Positions 57,523 to 64,000 of a stretch of DNA of 64,000 nucleotides are shown one piece after another (the stretch's first letter is position 1; the number at the start of each line of letters is the position of its first letter). This stretch comes from Leifsonia sp. EB41 (GTDB lineage: Bacteria; Actinomycetota; Actinomycetes; Actinomycetales; Microbacteriaceae). Where the stretch lies: contig NZ_JBGCCJ010000001.1 in NCBI RefSeq assembly GCF_041262565.1, forward strand, positions 3,968,001 through 4,032,000. The letters run 5' to 3'. The notes below the pieces were generated by a model. That model saw only the letters and a program-made list of their open reading frames with translations. It was not told where the DNA came from and ran no database searches. The translations under genes and the position numbers were made by a program.

Positions 57523-58788
57523 ATGCGAAAAGCCCTGCTCGCCGCCGCGGCCGCGGTCGCGTCCGCAGTCGTGCTCGCCGGATGCTCGTCCAACACTGGC
57601 AGCGGCTCCGATGCCCCTGCCGATCATAATCTGTCGGCCAGCATCTCCTACGCGTACTGGGACGTGAACCAGAAGCCCGCGATGGAGGCCCTGATCAAGG
57701 ACTTCAACAAGACCTATCCGAACATCAAGGTGACGTCGCAGATCACCCCGTACCAGAACTACTTCACCAAGCTGCAGACGCAGGGCTCGTCCAAGACGCT
57801 GCCCGACGTGTTCTGGATGAACGGGCCGAACTTCCAGCTCTACGCGTCCAACGGCCTGCTGGAGCCGGTCGGCTCGGCGATCGACCCCGCCAACTATCCG
57901 AAGGCGCTGGACTCGCTCTACTCGTACGGCGGCAAGCAGTACGGCGTCCCGAAGGACTTCGACACGATCGCCGTCTACTACAACAAGGCGATCTTCGACA
58001 AGGCGGGCGTCTCGTACCCGACCGCGGGCTGGACCTGGGACGACTTCCACCAGAAGGCCAAGGCGATCTCGGACAAGCTCAAGGGCGACGGGATCTATGG
58101 CGAGGCCAGCGGCCTCAGCGGCGGCCAGGAGATGTACTACAACACCATCCTGCAGGCCGGCGGCTCGATCATCTCCGCCGACGGCAAGAAGTCGGGCTAC
58201 GACGACCCCAAGTCGATCAAGGGCCTCCAGTTCGTGCGCGACCTGATCGCGGACGGATCGTCGCCCACGCTCGCACAGCTCTCCGACACGCCGCAGGACC
58301 AGTGGTTCATCAACGGCAAGTCGGCCATGTTCTGGTCCGGCACCTGGTCGAACGCCGAACTGCTGAGCTCGCCGGTCAAGGCCCAGATCGCGGTCGCTCC
58401 GCTGCCGACCGGAGCGCGTCAGGCCACCGTCATCCACGGTCTCGCCAACGTCGTCGCCAAGGACTCCAAGAACAAGTCGGCCGCCATCGCCTTCCAGAAC
58501 TACCTCGGCGGCAAGGAGGCCGCGCAGACCCAGGCGAAGATGGGCGCGGCGAACCCGGCATACAACGGCACCCAGCAGGCGTTCGTCGACTCGGCGCCGT
58601 GGGACCTGAGCGTGTTCGAGAAGGCGGCGACGGACTACGCATACCCGTACCCGATCTCCAAGAACACCGCGGCCTGGAACAAGGCGGAGAGCGACCTGCT
58701 GCCCGACGCGTTCAGCGGTACGAAGCCGGTGGCCGAGGTCGCCAAGGAGCTCGCAGCGCAGATGAACGCGGACCTCGCCAAAGAGTGA
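57523..58788 (+). CDS. Sugar ABC transporter substrate-binding lipoprotein
   Basis: 421 residues, family 1 solute-binding protein. Lipobox VVLAGC (Cys21). The mature protein opens with ASISYAYWDVNQKPAMEALIKDFNKTYPNIKV, typical of carbohydrate-binding members (short motifs). LPDVFWMNGPNFQLYASNGLLEPV and FINGKSAMFWSGTW support this. AAGGAG precedes the ATG. It captures the sugar outside the membrane for the two permeases that follow. No ATPase gene is in the operon, so a shared MsiK-type ATPase elsewhere probably drives it. Confidence 0.9.
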   Translation: MRKALLAAAAAVASAVVLAGCSSNTGSGSDAPADHNLSASISYAYWDVNQKPAMEALIKDFNKTYPNIKVTSQITPYQNYFTKLQTQGSSKTLPDVFWMNGPNFQLYASNGLLEPVGSAIDPANYPKALDSLYSYGGKQYGVPKDFDTIAVYYNKAIFDKAGVSYPTAGWTWDDFHQKAKAISDKLKGDGIYGEASGLSGGQEMYYNTILQAGGSIISADGKKSGYDDPKSIKGLQFVRDLIADGSSPTLAQLSDTPQDQWFINGKSAMFWSGTWSNAELLSSPVKAQIAVAPLPTGARQATVIHGLANVVAKDSKNKSAAIAFQNYLGGKEAAQTQAKMGAANPAYNGTQQAFVDSAPWDLSVFEKAATDYAYPYPISKNTAAWNKAESDLLPDAFSGTKPVAEVAKELAAQMNADLAKE

Positions 58789-58790
58789 CG

Positions 58791-59765
58791 ATGTCCACTC
58801 AGACGATCACGAAGGGAGCGGGCGCCGCGCAGGCGGCGCCCGCCACCCCGGGCTCCCGCGCACCGCGCGCGGCCGGCCGGGGCCGGGGCCGCCGCCTGCG
58901 CTCGGACGGCTGGTGGGCGCTGCTGTTCGTCGGGCCGTTGCTCTTCGGCGTGCTGGTGTTCTACATCTGGCCGATCTTCCGCAACGCCTACTTCAGCTTC
59001 ACGACCTGGGGCGCGTTCGGCGGCGCGACCTGGAGCGGGATCACGAACTACCAGCAGATGCTGGCGGACTCCGACTTCTGGCGCGCGATCCTCAACACGC
59101 TCATCTACGTCGTCATCCTCCTGCTCGGCATCCCGCTGGCGGTCTGGTTCGCGGCGCTGATCAACCGGCCGGGGCTGCGGTTCGCAGCCGCCTACCGCAC
59201 GGCGTTCTTCCTGCCGTACGTGGCGATGCCCGCCGCCATCTCGATGGTGTGGCGGATCATCTTCAACGGCGACTTCGGCGTCATCAACTACACGCTCTCG
59301 CTGATCGGCATCAAAGGGCCGAACTGGTTGAGCACGCAGTGGTTCGCGCTCTTCGCGGTCGGCGTCGTCGGCGTGTGGATCTCGCTCGGGTTCAACCTCA
59401 TCGTGCTCTCGGCCGGGATGCGGAGCATCCCGCCGGAGATGTACGAGGCGTCCTCGATCGACGGCGCGAGCCGTGCGCGGCAGTTCTTCTCGATCACCGT
59501 GCCGCTGCTGACTCCGTCGATCTTCTTCGTCTCGGTCATCACCGTCATCACCGGGTTCCAGCTGTTCGATCTGCTCTACGCGCTGATGGGCACGCAGAAC
59601 CCGGCGATCAACCAGACGCAGTCGCTCGTCTACCTGTTCTTCGCGCACCAGCAGACCGGGGACAACGGCTACGCGGCGGCGGTCGGCGTCGCGATCCTGG
59701 TGCTGGTCGGCGCGTTCACGATGCTCCAGTTCCGCATGCAGAAGAAGTGGGTGAACTATGTCTAG
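58791..59765 (+). CDS. Sugar ABC transporter permease, MalF type
   Basis: 324 residues. A Lys/Arg/Ala-rich cytosolic start (1-40) leads to six helices. The ATPase-contact EAA motif reads EASSIDGASRARQFFSITVPLLTPSI. FFLPYVAMPAAISMVWRIIFNGDFGVIN is typical of MalF/UgpA-like proteins. Starts two bases after the binding-protein stop and overlaps the second permease by eight bases. Confidence 0.92.
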   Translation: MSTQTITKGAGAAQAAPATPGSRAPRAAGRGRGRRLRSDGWWALLFVGPLLFGVLVFYIWPIFRNAYFSFTTWGAFGGATWSGITNYQQMLADSDFWRAILNTLIYVVILLLGIPLAVWFAALINRPGLRFAAAYRTAFFLPYVAMPAAISMVWRIIFNGDFGVINYTLSLIGIKGPNWLSTQWFALFAVGVVGVWISLGFNLIVLSAGMRSIPPEMYEASSIDGASRARQFFSITVPLLTPSIFFVSVITVITGFQLFDLLYALMGTQNPAINQTQSLVYLFFAHQQTGDNGYAAAVGVAILVLVGAFTMLQFRMQKKWVNYV

Positions 59766-60615
59766 CTCGGTGATCGCACGGCCGCGGCCTCGGGCCGGCC
59801 GCACGCGCGGGAACGGCCTGACCCACGCGGTGCTCATCGTGGCGTCGCTGCTGATGATCTTCCCGTTCGTCTGGCAGATCCTGATGTCGCTGGCGACGAA
59901 TGCGCAGGTCACTTCCGTGCCGCCCACGGTCTGGCCGGGGACACTGCATTTCGAGAACTTCGCGCACGTGTTCGACCAGCTCCCGTTCCTCAACCAGCTC
60001 TGGGTGTCGGTGGCCGTCACGGTCATCCGCACGGTCGGCCAGCTCCTGCTGTGCTCGATGGCGGGCTATGCCTTCGCCCGGATGGAGTTCCCGTTCCGGC
60101 GGACGATCTTCGCCTTGGTGCTCGCCATCCTGATGGTGCCGCCGCAGGTCTACCTGTTGCCGCAGTACCAGATCATGCAGGGGCTCGGCTGGCTCAACAC
60201 CATCGCGGGCATCGCGGCGCCCGGCATCTTCAGCGCGTTCGGCACCTTCCTGATGCGGCAGTTCTTCCTCGGCCTGCCCGACGAGTTGGCCGAGGCGGCG
60301 CGACTCGATGGGGCGAACCACTTCCAGGTGTTCTGGAAGGTGATGCTGCCGCTGGCCAAGCCCGGGCTGTCCGCGCTGGCGATCATCACGGTGCTGGCCT
60401 CGTGGAACGACCTGCTCTGGCCGCTCATCGTGGCCACGGACTCCACGCAGATGCCGCTCGCGCCGGGGATCGCCACCCTCACCAGCCAGCGCTCCATACC
60501 GGACTACCCGCTGCTGCTCGCGGCGAGCCTGCTCGCGATGGCGCCGGTCCTCATCCTCTTCCTCCTCATGCAACGACGCGTCATCGACGGCATCGCGTTC
60601 TCCGGTCTGAAATGA
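59758..60615 (+). CDS. Sugar ABC transporter permease, MalG type
   Basis: 285 residues, six helices. EAA motif EAARLDGANHFQVFWKVMLPLAKPGL; the C-terminal FLLMQRRVIDGIAFSGLK is the standard end of MalG/UgpE-like permeases. It overlaps the previous gene by eight bases and the next by four. Confidence 0.92.
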   Translation: MSSSVIARPRPRAGRTRGNGLTHAVLIVASLLMIFPFVWQILMSLATNAQVTSVPPTVWPGTLHFENFAHVFDQLPFLNQLWVSVAVTVIRTVGQLLLCSMAGYAFARMEFPFRRTIFALVLAILMVPPQVYLLPQYQIMQGLGWLNTIAGIAAPGIFSAFGTFLMRQFFLGLPDELAEAARLDGANHFQVFWKVMLPLAKPGLSALAIITVLASWNDLLWPLIVATDSTQMPLAPGIATLTSQRSIPDYPLLLAASLLAMAPVLILFLLMQRRVIDGIAFSGLK

Positions 60616-61667
60616 CGACGGAGACCGAGGCGACGACGACAGAAAGGCACACCGTGAACACCCTTCGAGTCGGCCTGATCGGGGCCGGCGGCATCTCGCG
60701 CGTCCACGCGGACGGCTGGCGGGCGCTCGGCGCCGCGGTCACCGTGCACTCGCACGAGGGCGCACCGGAACTCGCCGCGCAGTACGGCTTCGCCGTCGCC
60801 GGCGACCTCGACGCGTTGCTCGCCGCGAGCGACGTCGTGGACATCGTGACCCCGACCACCAGCCATGCGCCGCTGGCCCTGGCGGCGATCCGCGCAGGCA
60901 AGCACGTCATCTGCGAGAAGCCGCTCGGCGGCTCCGTCGAGGAGGCCAGGGAGGTCGTCGAGGCGGCGCGGGAGGCCGGGGTGCGGCTGTTCCCCGCCCA
61001 CGTCGTGCGGTACTTCCCGGAGTACGCGGCCGTGCAACGCGAGATCGCGGCAGGGCGCATCGGCGAGCCCGCAGTGCTGCGGTTCGTGCGCGGCGGCGAG
61101 GCGCCGAAGGCGGGCACCTGGTTCCACGACGAGGCCCGCGGCGGCGGGATCGTGCGCGACCAGATGATCCACGACCTCGACCAGGCACTCTGGCTCGCCG
61201 GCGACGTCGTCCGGGTGTACGCGGTCCAGAGCGCGCCGGGCGGTGACGCCGCCGAGCCGCACACGGTCACGGCCCACGTCGTGCTGACGCACGCGACTGG
61301 CGCGATCAGTCACCTCCAGGGCACTTGGGGGGCGCGCGGGCTGCCGTTCCGGACCAGCGCCGACCTCGCCGGTTCCGCGGGCACGCTCGCGATCGACTCG
61401 ACGCGGACGCCGAGCCGGGTCGACATCCCGTCGGCGCACGACGCGGACGGCTATCTGCCGCCGCCCGTGCACGCTGAGAGCCCGTACACCGCGCAGCTCC
61501 GCGACTACGTGGCGGCCATCGCGGAGGGCCGTGATGCCCGGGTGACGCCGGAGGACGGCGTGCGCGCCGTCGCGCTGGCCGAGGCGGCGATGGAGTCGCT
61601 GCGCAGCGGCTTGCCGGTCGAGCTGGACCTGGCGTCGGCGTCAGCTGAGGCGATGGTCGGCGCATGA
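60612..61667 (+). CDS. Gfo/Idh/MocA family oxidoreductase (second of three)
   Basis: 351 residues from ATG 60612, which overlaps the permease stop. An inner GTG at 60654 has a GAAAGG ribosome site and would remove the Thr/Glu-rich 14-residue start. NAD motif VGLIGAGGISRVHADGW, EKP motif ICEKPLGGSV and the second-domain DQMIHDLDQALWLAG (D-x-x-x-H/D type) are clear. The enzyme should oxidise or reduce a sugar or polyol hydroxyl. Confidence 0.85.
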   Translation: MTTETEATTTERHTVNTLRVGLIGAGGISRVHADGWRALGAAVTVHSHEGAPELAAQYGFAVAGDLDALLAASDVVDIVTPTTSHAPLALAAIRAGKHVICEKPLGGSVEEAREVVEAAREAGVRLFPAHVVRYFPEYAAVQREIAAGRIGEPAVLRFVRGGEAPKAGTWFHDEARGGGIVRDQMIHDLDQALWLAGDVVRVYAVQSAPGGDAAEPHTVTAHVVLTHATGAISHLQGTWGARGLPFRTSADLAGSAGTLAIDSTRTPSRVDIPSAHDADGYLPPPVHAESPYTAQLRDYVAAIAEGRDARVTPEDGVRAVALAEAAMESLRSGLPVELDLASASAEAMVGA

Positions 61668-62722
61668 CCGTCCCGATTCAGGAGGAGAAGACCGTGGGGA
61701 TCCCCGAAGGCCGACCGTTGAAGGTGGCGGTGCTGTCGCTCGCGCACACGCACGCGATCGGTTACTGCCGCGCGCTCTCGGGCCGCGCGGACATCAAGCT
61801 CGTCGTCACCGACCCGGACGGCGCGTCGGCGCCGGATGCCGCCCTCCGCGGCAGTGCACTCGCCGAGCAGCTCGGCGTGCGCTACCTGCCGACGTACGAG
61901 GAGGCGCTGGCCTGGGGTCCGGACGCTGTGATCGTCACGGCCGAGAACGTCCGCCACCGCGCACTCGTGGAGGCGGCAGCGGCGGCCGGGGCCCACATCC
62001 TGTGCGAGAAGCCGCTGGCCACGACGGTGGAGGACGCCCAGGCGATGCTGGCGGCCGCCGAGCTGGCCGGCGTCACCCTGATGACGGCGTACCCGGTCCG
62101 GTTCGCGCCCGCGTTCGCCGACCTCCTTCACCGCGTGCGCGGCGGCGCACTCGGGACGCTGCTGGCAGTGAAGGGGACGAACAACGGCAAGGTGCCCTCC
62201 GACCGCGCCTGGTTCACCGATCCCGCGCTCGCGGGCGGCGGCGCACTGGTCGACCACGTCGTGCACTGCGCCGACCTGCTGGACGAGCTGCTCGGCGAGC
62301 AGCCGGCGACCGTGCACGCGGTCGCCAACCGCATCCTGCACCCGGAGGCGTCCGTCGAGACCGGCGGCCTGGTGACCGCGGTGTACCCGAGCGGCGTGGT
62401 GGCGACGATCGACTGCTCGTGGAGCGTCCCGGACGCCGCGCCGACCTGGGGCGGCCTGACGTTCCAGGTGACGGGCACGCGCGGCTCGGTCACGATCGCG
62501 CCGTTCGCAGAGCACATCGGCGGCCAGACCGGCGACGGGCCGGTGTGGGTCCCGACAGGCGACGACCTGGACGCAGCCATGCTGGAGGAGTTCGTCAGCG
62601 CTGTGCGGGAAGGGCGGCCGGCGGTCCCGGACGGTGGGGTCGGGCTGCGGACGCTGCAGGTCGTGGACGCGGCGAGGCGGTCCGCGGCTGGAGGTGGAGT
62701 GGTGACCCGGCTCGCGTGTTGA
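61664..62722 (+). CDS. Gfo/Idh/MocA family oxidoreductase (third of three)
   Basis: 352 residues from ATG 61664; a GTG at 61694 has a much stronger AGGAGGAG site and may be the true start (342 residues). The NAD region begins KVAVLSLAHTHAIGYCRAL, an unusual opening lacking the G-x-G-x-x-G loop of its paralogues. EKP motif LCEKPLATTV, and ALVDHVVHCADLLDEL for the catalytic helix. The altered nucleotide loop, also seen in some other family members, may mean different cofactor handling. Last gene of the operon. Confidence 0.8.
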   Translation: MTVPIQEEKTVGIPEGRPLKVAVLSLAHTHAIGYCRALSGRADIKLVVTDPDGASAPDAALRGSALAEQLGVRYLPTYEEALAWGPDAVIVTAENVRHRALVEAAAAAGAHILCEKPLATTVEDAQAMLAAAELAGVTLMTAYPVRFAPAFADLLHRVRGGALGTLLAVKGTNNGKVPSDRAWFTDPALAGGGALVDHVVHCADLLDELLGEQPATVHAVANRILHPEASVETGGLVTAVYPSGVVATIDCSWSVPDAAPTWGGLTFQVTGTRGSVTIAPFAEHIGGQTGDGPVWVPTGDDLDAAMLEEFVSAVREGRPAVPDGGVGLRTLQVVDAARRSAAGGGVVTRLAC

Positions 62723-62725
62723 TGA

Positions 62726-62784
62726 TCGAGGGGCACGTAAACGCCCCTAAAACCGCGTTTTAGGGGCGTTTACGCGCCCCTCGA
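62726..62784. terminator. Bidirectional terminator with a 27-bp stem
   Basis: 62726-62752 pairs with 62758-62784 around the 5-base loop CCGCG, with a single A-C mismatch (62735/62775). The stem contains a CCCCTAAAA/TTTTAGGGG core, so either strand shows a T-run. It lies between convergent genes ending at 62722 and 62796. Confidence 0.85.
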
Positions 62785-62795
62785 CGAGCGCGGCC

Positions 62796-63638
62796 TCATC
62801 GATCCCGCGCGATCACCGAGAAGTCCATCCCGCCGTGCCCCGCGTCGATCGCGCGCTGCAGCTCGGCCGCGACGAGCGCGACGGCCGGCAGCGGCACGTC
62901 CGCGGTCGCGAGCATGAGGCGGGCGTCCTTGGCGAGGGCGTCGGCGGTGAACTGCGCGTCGTCGTAGTCTCCTGCGGTCACGAGCGGGCCCTTCATGGCG
63001 GCGAGCGGGGCGATCGCGGTCAGGGAGAGTGTGGCGAGCACCTCGTCGTCGGTGAGGCCGGCGGCGCGGCCGAGGCGCAGTGACTCCGATAGCGCCTCCA
63101 TCGAGATGGCGAGCGCGAGGTTGGCCACCAGCTTCGCCGCCGTCGCCGCCGCCGGCGTGCCGAAGGTGCGCAGTTTCTCCTGGTCGGCCCAGAGGCCCAC
63201 GACGCGCTTCGCCTCGCGTGCCGCGTCGTGCTCGCCGCCGACCAGCACCGCGAGCGCTCCGGCTCGGGCGGGGGCGAGCGAGCCGACGACGGGGGAGGCC
63301 ACGTAGCGGATGCCGAGGACGGCGGCGCGGGCGGCGAACTCCGTCGCCTCGGCGGGGGAGACCGTCGTCACGTCGATCCAGAGCGTGCCGGGGCGCCACG
63401 GGAGGTCCGGGTCCAGCAGCGTCTCGCGCACGGCCTCCGGCCCGAACAGCACGCTCACGACCGTGCCCGCCGCGGCGACCGCCTCTGCGGCCGATCCGGC
63501 GACGTGGGCGCCGCGGCGGCCGATCGTCCGGGCCGGCTCGGGTGAGCGGTTCCAGACGGTCACGGTGTGGCCGGCGTCGATGAGGTGGGGGACGAGCTCG
63601 CGGCCCATCCGGCCGAGCCCGAGGAATGCGATGTCCAT
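62796..63638 (-). CDS. NAD(P)-dependent dehydrogenase, 3-hydroxyisobutyrate/6-phosphogluconate family
   Basis: 280 residues. Cofactor motif IAFLGLGRMGRELVPHLIDAG, the substrate-binding GSLAPARAGALAVLVGG region (DAPVSGG equivalent, here ASPVVGS), and catalytic Lys in AAKLVANLALAISMEALSESLRLG, with N-x-x-x positions kept. This is the beta-hydroxyacid dehydrogenase fold. It is transcribed toward the sugar operon; it may act on a related hydroxy acid but could be unrelated. Confidence 0.85.
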   Translation of the reverse strand: MDIAFLGLGRMGRELVPHLIDAGHTVTVWNRSPEPARTIGRRGAHVAGSAAEAVAAAGTVVSVLFGPEAVRETLLDPDLPWRPGTLWIDVTTVSPAEATEFAARAAVLGIRYVASPVVGSLAPARAGALAVLVGGEHDAAREAKRVVGLWADQEKLRTFGTPAAATAAKLVANLALAISMEALSESLRLGRAAGLTDDEVLATLSLTAIAPLAAMKGPLVTAGDYDDAQFTADALAKDARLMLATADVPLPAVALVAAELQRAIDAGHGGMDFSVIARDR

Positions 63639-63693
63639 AGCGCCACTCTCCACCGCCGGCCGCGCGGACGGAAGCCGGAGCGCCGATCACACC

Positions 63694-64000
63694 TCACACC
63701 TCCGGCAGCCGCGCCCGTTGCCTGGACAGGAACTCGCGTTCGCTGTCGTTCGCGCACAGGCGCACCGCCTCGTCGTATTCGGCCGCGGCCTCCTCCGGCC
63801 GTCCCGACCGGCGCAGCAGCCCGGCGCGGATGCCGTGCAGCAGATAGAACGACCCCAGCTCCTCGCGCAGCGGCTCGATCGCCGTCAGCGCCGGCCCGGG
63901 TCCGACGGCCTCCGCCACCGCGACCGCACGGTTGAGGGCGACGACGGGGGAGGGCTGCACCCGCAGGAGCTGGTCGTAGAGGGCGACGATCTGCCGCCAG
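63694..64000 (-). CDS. ECF sigma factor, C-terminal part (cut by the window edge)
   Basis: The last 101 residues of a protein whose start lies outside. IVALYDQLLRVQPSPVVALNRAVAV followed by GIRAGLLRRSGRPEEAAAEYDEAVRL is the TPR-like C-terminal extension (DUF6596-type) of the ECF42 group of RNA polymerase sigma factors. The sigma-2 and sigma-4 regions are not in the window. ECF42 genes usually sit next to DGPF-domain genes, which would lie to the right or have been lost to the left. Confidence 0.8.
   Translation of the reverse strand, partial: WRQIVALYDQLLRVQPSPVVALNRAVAVAEAVGPGPALTAIEPLREELGSFYLLHGIRAGLLRRSGRPEEAAAEYDEAVRLCANDSEREFLSRQRARLPEV

Noticed and set aside
1-64000. CRISPR arrays, rRNA operons or riboswitches
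   Set aside because: No regularly spaced repeats, rRNA-like stretches or known riboswitch signatures were recognised; a covariance-model scan would be needed to exclude small RNAs.

Overview
The window is high-GC actinobacterial DNA. Start codons are often GTG, ribosome sites are GGAGG-like, four-base ATGA/GTGA gene overlaps are very common, and the gene content (TelA, ThrE, ROK/sugar-ABC, actinobacterial lipoproteins) best fits Microbacteriaceae, possibly a Leifsonia relative. The genus is an inference from style, not a measurement. No phylogenetic marker gene is present.

Layout. (1) 1-8.63 kb looks like the right-hand part of an integrated element. It holds decayed small genes, a possible insertion-sequence end, a ThrE-type exporter, and a tightly coupled operon of two amino-acid permeases, an M20 dipeptidase, a small membrane protein and a peptidoglycan-binding lipoprotein. 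It ends at a sequence that looks like the 3' end of a tmRNA (ssrA) gene, a classic attachment site. (2) 8.63-18.8 kb is chromosomal: a LuxR-type regulator, a trio of YbjQ-like and unknown genes, TelA, an APC permease, an alpha/beta hydrolase and an adenosine/adenine deaminase. (3) 18.86-26.2 kb (minus strand) is a six-gene specialised operon that appears lower in GC by eye: GT-A glycosyltransferase-like protein, PurA-like ligase, HAD phosphatase, GMC oxidoreductase, MFS exporter and membrane GT2. The last five genes are linked by 4-nt overlaps. This is my main candidate for an undescribed system, probably a nucleoside- or nucleotide-derived metabolite pathway. (4) 26.4-30.8 kb: quinone oxidoreductase, NatAB-like ABC transporter, HisN-type phosphatase. 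(5) 30.9-37.44 kb: an intact tRNA-Lys(CTT) whose 3' end is repeated at 36.89 kb, with its terminator also repeated at 37.41 kb. The DNA between is a small genomic island, plus the stub of a second one, carrying a broken tyrosine integrase and orphan, immunity-like genes.

(6) 37.5-54.8 kb is chromosomal: DUF427, a LON-domain protein, a crystallin J1-like pair, a NarL-type two-component system, small membrane proteins, an alpha/beta hydrolase-SRPBCC-methyltransferase operon, a sugar-efflux MFS, two convergent secreted FG-GAP proteins, an ArsR regulator divergent from an NAD-binding protein with two visible operator-like sites, an SDR and an AI-2E family transporter. (7) 54.9-62.8 kb is one sugar-catabolism operon: ROK regulator with its own operator, Gfo/Idh dehydrogenase, sugar-binding lipoprotein, two permeases and two more Gfo/Idh enzymes. 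It is closed by a 27-bp terminator stem shared with a convergent NAD-dependent dehydrogenase. The window ends inside an ECF sigma factor.

All calls rest on reading motifs in the translated sequence. No database search was run.
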